From Bradyrhizobium sp. CCGUVB1N3 (GTDB lineage Bacteria; Pseudomonadota; Alphaproteobacteria; Rhizobiales; Xanthobacteraceae): a stretch of 64,000 bases of DNA. Below, piece by piece: positions 9,162-17,330 of this stretch. The notes beneath the pieces were generated by a model. That model ran no database searches. It saw only the letters and a list, made by a program, of their open reading frames with translations, and was not told where the DNA came from. The translations under genes and the position numbers were made by a program. Position 1 is the stretch's first letter. Every line of letters starts with the position of its first letter. The stretch lies in contig NZ_JANADR010000001.1 of assembly GCF_024199925.1 (NCBI RefSeq), positions 124,001-188,000 on the forward strand, read 5' to 3'.

Positions 9162-9177
9162 TTTCATAGATGTGAAA
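9162..9177. promoter_or_regulatory. Inverted repeat upstream of the monooxygenase gene
   Basis: TTTCA (9162-9166) and TGAAA (9173-9177) form an inverted repeat in the 262-base gap before the monooxygenase gene. The 9-mer GATGTGAAA here (9169-9177) also occurs in the candidate IclR operator at 1599-1607. The monooxygenase may thus have its own promoter under the same regulator. Nothing else of note is seen in the gap 9073-9334. Confidence 0.35.
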
Positions 9178-9334
9178 CTGAACCCACACGCCGTCAAAGC
9201 GGTAGTGGTGCTGCAGAACTCATGAGATGTTTTGCAAAGCGAGGCCGCGATCCAGCGCAAATGCTTTCGCATGTGGCACATCGTCGATCGCCGCGCCAAC
9301 CGGAATCAATGATGCAAGCGAGGAAATGCCCGAG

Positions 9335-10969
9335 ATGAGCAGCTCTGAGATGGGTGCACAACGCCTTGACGTCGTCGTCGTGGGCGCCGGTTTCGGCGGT
9401 TTGTATGCCGTGTACAAATTCCGGGAAATGGGCCTCAAGCTCGCGGCATTCGAGGCGGGGGGCAACGTCGGGGGCGTGTGGTACTGGAATCGCTACCCGG
9501 GCGCGCGGGTTGACCTTCCGAGCGTTGACTACAGCTATTCGTTCTCTCCCGAGATCGAGCAGGAATGGACGTGGTCAGAGGAATTCGCGTCCCAGCCGGA
9601 ACTTCTCGCCTATTTCAACTTCGTGGCCGACCGGCTCGATCTGCGCAAGCACTATCAATTCAACACCCGCGTCACCAGCGCCGTCTGGGACGGGACGCGC
9701 AAGCTCTGGAAGGTCACGACTGATCGCGGCGAGACGGTCGAGGCAACCTACTGCGTGATGGCCACCGGACCGCTGTCGGTCCCCATGGATCCCCAGATCC
9801 CGGGCATTGCGCGCTACAAGGGCGAGCTGCTGCGCGCCGGCAAGTGGCCGCATCATTCGGTGAGCTTCGCCGGCAAGCGCGTCGGCGTGATCGGCACTGG
9901 ATCGAGCGGCATCCAGATCGTCCAGGAAGTTGGCCGGAAGGCCGGCGAGCTCTTCGTCTTCCAGCGCACGCCAAGTTTTACCATGCCGATGCGCAACCAG
10001 AAGCTGGAGCCGGACTATGTCGCCGAGGTCAAGCGCAATTACGCTGGCCTTCGCGAGGCTGCCCGCAACAGCCCGAACGGCGGCGTGCGTCCCTGGACCA
10101 CCCGCGCCTTCTTCAGCGTGACGCCGGTGCGACGTCGCGAGCTCATGGAAGACGCCTGGAAGGCCGGCGGCCTTGCAATGCTCGGGACTTTCACGGATCT
10201 GCTGAGCAATGAAGAGGCCAACGAGCATGTTGCCGAATTCGTGCGGGGCAAGGTCAACGAGGTCGTCAAGGATCCCGTCACGGCGGAAAAGCTCAAGCCG
10301 CGCGGCTATCCCATCTTCGCGCGCCGGCCGTGCCTCGATACCGAGTATTACGAGACGTTCAATCTGCCCAACGTCCGCTTGATGGACTGCGTCGCCGATC
10401 CCATTCTCGAAATCACCGAGAAGGGCGTACGGACCGAGACGGGCGAAACCGAGCTCGACATGCTGATTCTCGCGACCGGCTATGATGGGCTCACCGGCGC
10501 GCTGACGGCCTTCGATGTCGTCGGCCGCGGCGGCGGCAAGGTCAACGATAAATGGAAGCACGGTGCGAGGTCCTATCTCGGCCTGATGATGGAAGGTTTC
10601 CCGAACCTGTTCATGACCACCGGGCCGAACGGCCCGGCTGCGCTGGCCAACATCGTCAGGATCAGCGAGAACGACGTCGACTGGATCGCGAACCTGATCA
10701 CACACATGGCCGATCACGACCTCGCCACCGTCGAACCGTCCAAAGCTGCGGAAGATGGATGGATGGAGCTCGTCGTCAGGATCGCGCAGCGCTCGCTGCT
10801 CAACAAGGCGAAGACCTGGTATCTCGGTGCCAACGTCAAGGATAAGCCGCTCGGACTCACGCTCTTCACGGGCGGATTTCCGAAGTATCGGGACTATTGC
10901 GCCGCGGTCGCGCAGGCGGGATATCGTGACTTCGTCTTCGAGCGCGGACGAACCCCGGTCGCGGCCTGA
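9335..10969 (+). CDS. Flavin-containing monooxygenase, Baeyer-Villiger type
   Basis: 544 residues. FAD-binding motif GAGFGG at 17-22, the BVMO-specific stretch GVWYWNRYPGARVD at 47-60, NADPH-binding motif GTGSSG at 187-192, and between them YKGELLRAGKWP at 161-172, which aligns with the BVMO fingerprint F-x-G-x3-H-x3-W-P but has Tyr for Phe and Arg167 for His. Family enzymes insert one oxygen atom of O2 into a ketone to give an ester or lactone, using FAD and NADPH. ATG at 9335 has GAGGAAA 8 bases upstream; the open frame extends back to 9227. It would supply lactone to the SMP-30 lactonase. A different oxygenation is possible because of the fingerprint change. Confidence 0.88.
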   Translation: MSSSEMGAQRLDVVVVGAGFGGLYAVYKFREMGLKLAAFEAGGNVGGVWYWNRYPGARVDLPSVDYSYSFSPEIEQEWTWSEEFASQPELLAYFNFVADRLDLRKHYQFNTRVTSAVWDGTRKLWKVTTDRGETVEATYCVMATGPLSVPMDPQIPGIARYKGELLRAGKWPHHSVSFAGKRVGVIGTGSSGIQIVQEVGRKAGELFVFQRTPSFTMPMRNQKLEPDYVAEVKRNYAGLREAARNSPNGGVRPWTTRAFFSVTPVRRRELMEDAWKAGGLAMLGTFTDLLSNEEANEHVAEFVRGKVNEVVKDPVTAEKLKPRGYPIFARRPCLDTEYYETFNLPNVRLMDCVADPILEITEKGVRTETGETELDMLILATGYDGLTGALTAFDVVGRGGGKVNDKWKHGARSYLGLMMEGFPNLFMTTGPNGPAALANIVRISENDVDWIANLITHMADHDLATVEPSKAAEDGWMELVVRIAQRSLLNKAKTWYLGANVKDKPLGLTLFTGGFPKYRDYCAAVAQAGYRDFVFERGRTPVAA

Positions 10970-11005
10970 GGGGCGCTCCGGGATCTCACTGCAATACGAT
11001 TGTCA

Positions 11006-11032
11006 AAGGAGGAATGCTCAAGGAACCTCCTT
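11006..11032. terminator. Hairpin between convergent genes
   Basis: AAGGAGG (11006-11012) and CCTCCTT (11026-11032) form a 7-bp stem with a 13-base loop. It overlaps the last codons of the leftward Gfo/Idh gene and lies after the rightward monooxygenase gene. A bidirectional terminator is plausible; the stem is modest and lacks a T-run. Confidence 0.4.
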
Positions 11033-12148
11033 CCACATTCCAGCGCGATTCGATGCGTGAATGGTCTCGACGAGCGTTTGAATGCGCAGGCCAGCGCGGA
11101 AGTTGAATGGCTCCGGCCGGCGTCCAGCGATAGCGTCAAGGTAGCCCGCGGCTTCGATCGCCTTCAGGTCGTTGAAGCCAAGCTGGTGGCCGGGCGCAAC
11201 GCAGAACAGGCCGTATGGTCGATGGTCAGGGCCTGCCTCGATCCGGCGGAATCCCTGACGGCCACGGTGATCATCGGTCGAGAAAAAATGCAACTCGTTG
11301 AATCGTTCCTGGCTGAAGGCGAGGGCGCCTCTGCTTCCATAAACCTCGAAGTCGTGTTGCATCTTCCGCCCTGTCGCAATCCAATTCGCCTCGATCGAGC
11401 CGGAGGTGCCGTTGGCGCAACGGAAGAAAGCTCGGCCGACGTCGTCGACCTCGACGCGCCTCCGGCCGCCCTTGCCATCCGGACGTTCCCCGATCATCGT
11501 GACGCAATCGCCCATGACGCGAGTGATCGGTCCGGCGGCTGGACTCAACAGGAATTCGGCGGTGGCTAGGGCGTGGCTGCCAATGTCGGCCAGCGCGCCG
11601 CCGCCCACCGGGTCGTGCCGGAAAGTGAACGGACCAGTGGCGTCGGCCATGTAGTCTTCGGCGTGGACCCCGCGGTAGCCGCGTATCTCGCCGAGTTCCC
11701 CGGCCGCGATCATGTTGCGTGCGAGACCCAGCATGGGGTTGCAAAGATAGTTGAAGCCGACCTGCGTCTTGACGCCGGCCGCTTCGGCTGCCTCGGCCAT
11801 GTCGCGGGCGTCTGTCGCGAGCGGCGCCAGCGGCTTTTCGCAATACACATGTTTGCGCCCGGCAATCGCAGCCAGGGCCATTTCCTTGTGGAGTGCGTTG
11901 GGCGTGGTGATGTTCACGACGTCGATACCTGGGTCCGCCACGAGCGAGCGCCAGTCCGAGGTCGCGCGCGCGAAGCCGAGGGCCGAGGCTGCTTTCGCGG
12001 CTGCCTCGTCGCTGATATCCGCGATCGTATGCAGTTCCAGCTCGAACGGGAGGTCGAAGACACGCGCGGCGATGGAGTAGCCGAAAGCGTGGGTCTTGCC
12101 CATGAATCCGCTACCGATGAGGCCAATGCGAAGCTTCGGCTTGTTCAT
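11018..12148 (-). CDS. Gfo/Idh/MocA-family oxidoreductase
   Basis: 376 residues. The Rossmann motif GLIGSGFMGKTHA is at the N-terminus, the conserved EKP motif appears as HVYCEKPLAPLA near residue 95, and the C-terminal half carries the family alpha/beta domain (GGGALADIGSHALATAEFLL). These NAD(P)-dependent enzymes oxidise polyol or sugar hydroxyls, commonly inositol isomers. ATG at 12148 is preceded by AGGGA. It is divergent from iolD and shares the palindrome-rich control region at 12218-12250, so it is probably co-regulated with the inositol genes. Its precise substrate cannot be told. Confidence 0.9.
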   Translation of the reverse strand: MNKPKLRIGLIGSGFMGKTHAFGYSIAARVFDLPFELELHTIADISDEAAAKAASALGFARATSDWRSLVADPGIDVVNITTPNALHKEMALAAIAGRKHVYCEKPLAPLATDARDMAEAAEAAGVKTQVGFNYLCNPMLGLARNMIAAGELGEIRGYRGVHAEDYMADATGPFTFRHDPVGGGALADIGSHALATAEFLLSPAAGPITRVMGDCVTMIGERPDGKGGRRRVEVDDVGRAFFRCANGTSGSIEANWIATGRKMQHDFEVYGSRGALAFSQERFNELHFFSTDDHRGRQGFRRIEAGPDHRPYGLFCVAPGHQLGFNDLKAIEAAGYLDAIAGRRPEPFNFRAGLRIQTLVETIHASNRAGMWKEVP

Positions 12149-12217
12149 GTCGGAAATCCCTGTTCACGACGAGGTCGGAGCTGAGGCGACCTACGAAAAA
12201 ATCGAGCACGTTCTGAA

Positions 12218-12233
12218 CGGAAGACGTCTTCCG
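12218..12233. promoter_or_regulatory. 16-bp perfect palindrome with GGAA-N6-TTCC core
   Basis: CGGAAGACGTCTTCCG is a perfect palindrome in the gap between the leftward Gfo/Idh gene and iolD. Its core GGAA-N6-TTCC equals the motif I recall being proposed for the RpiR-type repressor IolR of Sinorhizobium meliloti (from memory). An RpiR regulator gene lies at 17331. Confidence 0.6.
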
Positions 12234-12250
12234 CAATAATTGTTGCGGAA
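12229..12250. promoter_or_regulatory. Second palindrome upstream of iolD, contains GCAA-N6-TTGC
   Basis: Arms TTCCGCAA (12229-12236) and TTGCGGAA (12243-12250) are perfectly complementary across 6 bases. The inner part 12233-12246 reads GCAA-TAATTG-TTGC, a pattern repeated before iolG and the sugar ABC operon. It overlaps the preceding palindrome by 5 bases. Confidence 0.6.
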
Positions 12251-12258
12251 AAATGTCA

Positions 12259-12287
12259 TTGTCAATATTCAATGCAAGAGGTTATCT
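12259..12287 (+). promoter_or_regulatory. Predicted iolD promoter
   Basis: TTGTCA (12259-12264), 17-base spacer, TTATCT (12282-12287), placed just downstream of the two palindromes and about 30 bases before the iolD start. It fits a sigma-70-type promoter. Confidence 0.5.
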
Positions 12288-12318
12288 TCCCTGACAAACC
12301 GTCGAGGGAGGAGACCAC

Positions 12319-14190
12319 ATGACCGGCGCCACGATCCGCCTCACCATGGCCCAGGCCCTGGTGCGATGGCTGACTCAACAGTTCACAGAAATCGACGGAG
12401 TTCGCGTGCCCCTGTTCGCCGGCGTCTTCGGTATTTTTGGTCATGGGAACGTGACCTGCCTGTCCGAGGCCCTGGAGGCAGTGCAGGATCGTCTGCCCAC
12501 CTGGCGCGGACAGAACGAGCAGTCGATGGCGTTGGCGGCTATCGGTTTCGCCAAGGGCAAGCTTCGGCGGCAAATCATGGTAGCGACGTCGTCCATCGGC
12601 CCCGGAGCTCTGAACATGGTAACGGCGGCGGGAACGGCTCACGCAAATCGCTTGCCCCTCCTTCTCATCGCTGGCGATACGTTCACCAATCGGCTGCCGG
12701 ATCCGGTTCTCCAGCAGGTCGAGCATTTTGGTGACCCGACCGTCACTGTGAACGACGCTTTCAAGGCGGTCACGCGCTATTGGGATCGGATCACTCATCC
12801 CGCGCAGATCATCTCTTCGCTCCCGCAGGCCGTGGCCGCCATGCTCGATCCGGCCGACTGCGGCCCGGCATTCCTCGCACTCCCACAGGACACACAGGAG
12901 GTGGCCTTCGACTATCCCGAGGTCTTCTTCGAGCCCCGAACCTGGGCCATTCCGCGTCCGCGCTCCGATCGTCAGAAACTCGCGGAAGCAGCCACGCTGC
13001 TCAAGACCGCGAAGAGGCCGATCCTCATCTCCGGCGGTGGCGTGCGCTACTCGCTGGCGGGAAACGTCGTCGCAGATTTTGCGGTGAAGCGTGGAATTCC
13101 TATTGTGGAGACGATCGCCGGCAAGGGCGCGGTGACCCACTATCACCCGGCCCATGCGGGGCCGATCGGAATTATCGGCTCAACCTCAGCGAATGCACTC
13201 GCAGCCGAAGCCGACGTGATCCTTGCGGTGGGGACGCGCCTTCAGGATTTTACGACAGGATCATGGACCGCCTTCAGCGCGGATGCGCGTTTCATCTCGA
13301 TCAACGCGGCCAGGTTCGATGCGGTGAAGCATCGTGCGCTGGCGGTGGTGGGCGACGCGCGGGAGACGATTGAAGAACTCGATGCGGCGCTCGGCGCGTG
13401 GCGCGTCGACCCCGCCCACATGGCGCGTGCTCAGATGCTCTTCAGGGAATGGGACGTGCTGCTCGAGTCACTGCAGGCCCCCAGCAACGCTCCGGTGCCG
13501 ACCTACGCGCAAATCGTCCAGGCAGTGAATGCGTCTGCCGGCGAGAAAGACACCTTGATTTCAGCCGCCGGGGGCCTGCCTGGCGAAGTGGCAAAGGGCT
13601 GGCGCGTCAAGGCACCGAACACCTTTGACCTCGAGTTCGGCTTCTCTTGCATGGGCTACGAGGTCGCGGCCGGTTGGGGCCATGCGATGGCCAATTCCGG
13701 GCCCGGCGGACTCGGCGGCACGCCGATCGTGATGGTCGGCGACGGTACCTATCTGATGATGAACTCCGACATCTACTCGACGGTCCTGAGCGGTCACAAG
13801 ATGATCGTTGTGGTCTGTGACAATGGCGGGTTTGCGGTGATCAACCGGTTGCAACAATTCAAAGGCGTGCCAGGCTTCAACAATTTGTTGACCGATTGTC
13901 GCGTTCAGAATCGCGACAATCCCCTTCACGTCGATTTTGCCAAGCACGCCGAGTCGATGGGGGCGGCTGCGCGGCATTGCGAGAGCCTCGCCGACCTTGT
14001 TGCCGCGCTCGAATGGGCCAAAGGCAACGACCGCACCACGGTGCTTTCGATCGTCTCTGATGCCTATTCGTGGGTTCCTGGCGATGCCGACTGGGACGTC
14101 GGCGTTCCCCAAATATCGTCGCGCGAGACGGTTCGAAGCGCGCGCAGGCAGCAAGACGAGATCCGCGCGAAGCAGCGCATCGGAGTGTGA
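12319..14190 (+). CDS. iolD: 3D-(3,5/4)-trihydroxycyclohexane-1,2-dione hydrolase
   Basis: 623 residues, thiamine-diphosphate enzyme of the acetolactate-synthase fold. The N-terminus MTGATIRLTMAQALVRWL and LFAGVFGIFGHGNVTCLSEAL match IolD proteins, and the ThDP/Mg site is seen as GDGTYLMMNSD followed by DNGG in the C-terminal third. IolD opens the ring of the diketo intermediate to 5-deoxy-glucuronate in myo-inositol breakdown. ATG at 12319 has GGGAGGAG upstream. iolE follows 6 bases after its stop. Promoter and palindromic operators lie at 12218-12287. The length is normal for the family. Confidence 0.95.
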   Translation: MTGATIRLTMAQALVRWLTQQFTEIDGVRVPLFAGVFGIFGHGNVTCLSEALEAVQDRLPTWRGQNEQSMALAAIGFAKGKLRRQIMVATSSIGPGALNMVTAAGTAHANRLPLLLIAGDTFTNRLPDPVLQQVEHFGDPTVTVNDAFKAVTRYWDRITHPAQIISSLPQAVAAMLDPADCGPAFLALPQDTQEVAFDYPEVFFEPRTWAIPRPRSDRQKLAEAATLLKTAKRPILISGGGVRYSLAGNVVADFAVKRGIPIVETIAGKGAVTHYHPAHAGPIGIIGSTSANALAAEADVILAVGTRLQDFTTGSWTAFSADARFISINAARFDAVKHRALAVVGDARETIEELDAALGAWRVDPAHMARAQMLFREWDVLLESLQAPSNAPVPTYAQIVQAVNASAGEKDTLISAAGGLPGEVAKGWRVKAPNTFDLEFGFSCMGYEVAAGWGHAMANSGPGGLGGTPIVMVGDGTYLMMNSDIYSTVLSGHKMIVVVCDNGGFAVINRLQQFKGVPGFNNLLTDCRVQNRDNPLHVDFAKHAESMGAAARHCESLADLVAALEWAKGNDRTTVLSIVSDAYSWVPGDADWDVGVPQISSRETVRSARRQQDEIRAKQRIGV

Positions 14191-14196
14191 TGAGAC

Positions 14197-15096
14197 ATGA
14201 AAGCGAAACTTGGAATTGCCCCCATAGCCTGGTGGAACGACGATCTTGCAGAGCTGTCCGATGACGTGAGTCTGGAGGAGTGTTTGCGCCAGGCGAGCGT
14301 TGCCGGTTTTACGGGGATGGAGACCGGACGGCGCTTCCCCATGAATATGGAGGAACTCGGCCCGATACTCGCTCGATTTGGCATTTCCGTATGCGGCGGC
14401 TGGTTCTCCGGCCTTCTGCTCGACGGTGACATCGAGCGGGAAAAGGATCGCATTCGCGCCCAGATGGATTTTTTCATTGCGGCCAAGGCGCCCTGCATCG
14501 TCTACGGCGAAACTGCGCGTTCGATCCAGGGCATTCGCGCCGCGCCGCTCGATACCAAACCCAGGCTTTCGGACGAGGAGATTACGGCCTACGGACGCAA
14601 GATGACGGTGTTCGCCGAGTGGTGTGCCGGACAGGGAATGCCGATCGCTTACCATCACCACATGGCTGCGGCGATCGAGACCGAAGCTGAACTCGACCTG
14701 CTCATGGCAAATTCTGGTGAGGCGTTACCGCTGTTGTTCGATGCTGGCCACATGGCGTTTGCCGGCGGCAACGTTTTACGTGTCATCGACAGGCATCATT
14801 CCCGCATCAGCCATGTGCATACCAAAGACGTCCGCAGCAGCGTCGTCGACAGGCTCGACCGGAAACGGGAGAGCTTCCTCGACGCGGTGGTGAAAGGGGC
14901 GTTTACCGTGCCGGGTGACGGCTCGCTCGACTTCGCCGCGATCATCGCCCGCCTCGCGTCCTACGGCTACGAGGGGTGGTTCGTCGTCGAGGCGGAGCAG
15001 GATCCGAAGATCAGTCCGCCGCTCGAAATGGCCAAGAAAGGACACGCGGCGCTGATGCGCTTGATGGCGTCTGCCGGATACGAGGTCGTGCAATGA
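14197..15096 (+). CDS. iolE: Myo-inosose-2 dehydratase
   Basis: 299 residues, AP-endonuclease-2/xylose-isomerase-like TIM barrel. The N-terminus MKAKLGIAPIAWWNDDL and GFTGMETGRRFP are typical of IolE; metal-site residues appear in AYHHHMAA, LLFDAGHMAFAGG and SHVHTKDVR. IolE dehydrates 2-keto-myo-inositol to the trihydroxycyclohexane dione that IolD then cleaves, so the two neighbouring genes catalyse consecutive steps. It is 6 bases behind iolD and almost certainly co-transcribed with it. The 97 bases before the next gene hold no clear signal apart from that gene's Shine-Dalgarno sequence. Confidence 0.94.
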   Translation: MKAKLGIAPIAWWNDDLAELSDDVSLEECLRQASVAGFTGMETGRRFPMNMEELGPILARFGISVCGGWFSGLLLDGDIEREKDRIRAQMDFFIAAKAPCIVYGETARSIQGIRAAPLDTKPRLSDEEITAYGRKMTVFAEWCAGQGMPIAYHHHMAAAIETEAELDLLMANSGEALPLLFDAGHMAFAGGNVLRVIDRHHSRISHVHTKDVRSSVVDRLDRKRESFLDAVVKGAFTVPGDGSLDFAAIIARLASYGYEGWFVVEAEQDPKISPPLEMAKKGHAALMRLMASAGYEVVQ

Positions 15097-15193
15097 ACCG
15101 TAAGGATCGGATGTCGCCGTACTCGAAGACGCGCTCAGGTCTTGCCCTGCTCGGGCGGGTTCACCCTGGTGCGAAGTCGGGATGGGAGGTGAA

Positions 15194-16168
15194 ATGAGCA
15201 TCGGGATCGGAGTCATCGGGACAGGTGTCATGGGCGCCGAGCATGCTCGGATACTCCGACGCGAAACTCCCGGTGCTCATCTTGCTGGAATTTTCGATGC
15301 CGACGCGGCTCGGGCGCAGGCAGTGGCCTCTGGAGCAACGGTCTTTTCGGATCCTCAAGCGTTGATCGCGTCGGATCGGATCGACGCGGTCGTGATTGCG
15401 TCTCCCGACGCCACACATGCGGCCCTAACACGAGCCTGCATCGAGGCGGGGAAGCCTGTTCTCTGCGAAAAGCCTTTGGCGTCTTCGGCAGCTGATGCGC
15501 TAGACGTGGTGCAGGCGGAAGTCGCTCTGGGGCGCAGGCTCATCCAGGTTGGATACATGCGCCGGTTTGACCCTGGCTATCGGGAGATCAAGCGCATGAA
15601 AGACACCGGTGAATTGGGCGGAGCCGTGTTGTTGCACAACGTGCACCGAAACGTTCGCGCGCCGGAGTGGTTCAATGGTTCGATGGCCATCACGAATTCT
15701 TTCGTCCACGAGATCGACATCAGCCGTTGGCTGTTGGCATCGGAGATGGTTTCTGCGCATGTGGAGGCTGGGCCGGGCGGCGAACCCCTCATGATCACGA
15801 TGAAGACCGACAAAAACGAGATCGTTTCGACTGAGGTTTTCGTGAACGCCAGCTATGGCTATCACGTCCATGTCGAGTTGGTCGGTCGGCAGGGCACGAT
15901 AGCGCTGGCTCCGGCATCGCTGACGCTGTTGAACAGAGACAGAGCTGGTGGGCATTCGTATCCGGATAACTGGGTGCCGAGGTTCGAAGAGGCGTACCGC
16001 AGGCAGATGGCTGATTGGGTCTGCGCTGTGAAGACCGGAGCGTCGGTCGGGGCGAGCGCATGGGACGGCTATGTTGCCTCGGCCATCGCAGAGCAAGTCG
16101 CTGAGGCTCTCGCCGGAAATGGTGTGGCTCCTTTGAGATATGGGCCACGTCCCTCGCTGTACGACTGA
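15194..16168 (+). CDS. Gfo/Idh/MocA-family dehydrogenase, inositol 2-dehydrogenase-like
   Basis: 324 residues. The nucleotide-binding motif GTGVMGAEHARIL is at the N-terminus, CEKPLA gives the catalytic lysine region, and GYMRRFDPGYREIKRM is characteristic of the inositol dehydrogenase branch. It probably oxidises an inositol isomer or related cyclitol with NAD. ATG at 15194 follows GGGAGGTG, so the open frame back to 15182 is not used. It lies 97 bases behind iolE and is followed by another Gfo/Idh gene, all rightward. Whether it is the main myo-inositol enzyme or serves another isomer cannot be decided, since iolG at 18505 is also present. Confidence 0.88.
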   Translation: MSIGIGVIGTGVMGAEHARILRRETPGAHLAGIFDADAARAQAVASGATVFSDPQALIASDRIDAVVIASPDATHAALTRACIEAGKPVLCEKPLASSAADALDVVQAEVALGRRLIQVGYMRRFDPGYREIKRMKDTGELGGAVLLHNVHRNVRAPEWFNGSMAITNSFVHEIDISRWLLASEMVSAHVEAGPGGEPLMITMKTDKNEIVSTEVFVNASYGYHVHVELVGRQGTIALAPASLTLLNRDRAGGHSYPDNWVPRFEEAYRRQMADWVCAVKTGASVGASAWDGYVASAIAEQVAEALAGNGVAPLRYGPRPSLYD

Positions 16169-16214
16169 TTGATAGCTGGCGAACGTGGTTGCAACGCGAG
16201 TCGTGGGAGAGGAA

Positions 16215-17288
16215 ATGATGATCAAGTACGCAGTCGTCGGCGCGGGCTGGATTTCGCAACAAGCCTTCTTGCCGGGAGTCGGACAGTCCACAAACTCGAA
16301 GGTTACCGCAATTGTGACGGGCAATCCGGACAAGGCCTCGCGGTTGGCGGAGTTCCATGGTATTGGCCAGATTGTCGGCTATGACGGATACGATGCCCTT
16401 TTGAAGGGCTCTGACGTCGATGCGGTGTATATCGCTCTGCCGAACCACTTGCATGCTGACTACGCCGTTCGGGCGGCTCGTGCCGGCAAGCACGTCTTGG
16501 TCGAGAAGCCGCTGGCTACCAACGAACAAGATGCACTCGCCATGATTGCCGCTGCGCGCGAAGCCGGCGTGTTTCTGATGACCGCCTACAGGCTCCACAA
16601 CGAGCCCGGAACTGTCGCGGTCCTTGAGCACATCCGCAACGACGCGATCGGCCGGCCGCTCTTCTTTCAATCGGTGTTCAGTTTTCAGGCGCCACCAGAG
16701 AACCACAGACTGAAAGCTGCGAGTTGGGGCGGACCGCTCCAGGATGTCGGAGTCTATTGCGTCAACGCGGCTCGTCACATCTTTGCTGAAGAGCCGATCG
16801 AGGCCATGGCGATGGCGCACCGACCGAACGATGACTCGCGCTTTCGCGAGGTGGAAGCGTCCGTCGCAGCTATGCTGCGTTTCCCTTCGGGCGGTTTGGC
16901 GCAATTCGTCGCCAGCTTCGGGGCGGCCGCCGTCGACAATTATAGGGTCGTCGGGACGGCGGGCGATCTTGAACTCGATCCCGGCTTCAGGTTCGAGACC
17001 GCAACAAAACTACGTCTGCGCCGCGACGGCGAGGTCAGCGAAACGCAGTTTCCGCAAATCGACCATTTTGGCGCGCAGGTGGAGTATTTTTCAGATTGCA
17101 TCAAGGCTGGAACGCCGCCCGAGGCCGATGGCGAGGAGGGGCTGGCGGACCTGCGCGCACTGGTCGCGATTGAAACGGCCGCCCTGACGGGGCAACCGCA
17201 AACCATCACATCCCGCCCACGTGCCCGCCATCCAACGCCCGACATGGTGCGAGCTACCCCTGTAACCGACCGACGACTGGTTTTTTGA
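16215..17288 (+). CDS. Gfo/Idh/MocA-family oxidoreductase
   Basis: About 357 residues. It starts MMIKYAVVGAGWISQQAFLPGV, with VEKPLATNEQDA as the EKP motif and MTAYRLHNEPGT afterwards. It belongs to a different branch from the two inositol-dehydrogenase-like neighbours, closer to glucose-fructose oxidoreductase-type or 1,5-anhydro-fructose-type enzymes. GGGAGAGG lies just before ATG 16215. The frame is open upstream to 16185. It follows the preceding dehydrogenase by 46 bases. It may process a side branch or a glycosylated or methylated inositol; that is inference. It converges with the RpiR regulator gene (42 bases apart). Confidence 0.85.
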   Translation: MMIKYAVVGAGWISQQAFLPGVGQSTNSKVTAIVTGNPDKASRLAEFHGIGQIVGYDGYDALLKGSDVDAVYIALPNHLHADYAVRAARAGKHVLVEKPLATNEQDALAMIAAAREAGVFLMTAYRLHNEPGTVAVLEHIRNDAIGRPLFFQSVFSFQAPPENHRLKAASWGGPLQDVGVYCVNAARHIFAEEPIEAMAMAHRPNDDSRFREVEASVAAMLRFPSGGLAQFVASFGAAAVDNYRVVGTAGDLELDPGFRFETATKLRLRRDGEVSETQFPQIDHFGAQVEYFSDCIKAGTPPEADGEEGLADLRALVAIETAALTGQPQTITSRPRARHPTPDMVRATPVTDRRLVF

Positions 17289-17330
17289 GAGTGTGACGAG
17301 TACCTTAAGCTTGGGCCAGCCCGAGTTATT

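Noticed and set aside
8074..9189. 371-codon minus-strand frame opposite the double SDR gene
   Set aside because: Antisense shadow with Arg-rich composition; the SDR motifs are on the plus strand.
9575..10717. 380-codon minus-strand frame opposite the monooxygenase gene
   Set aside because: No motif; the flavoprotein motifs lie on the other strand.
13561..14661. 366-codon minus-strand frame across the iolD/iolE junction
   Set aside because: It spans two well-recognised plus-strand genes and has no family features.
17300..17322. Possible terminator after the third Gfo/Idh gene (CTTGGGC/GCCCGAG)
   Set aside because: The loop would be only 2 bases and one pair is G-T; too weak to call.
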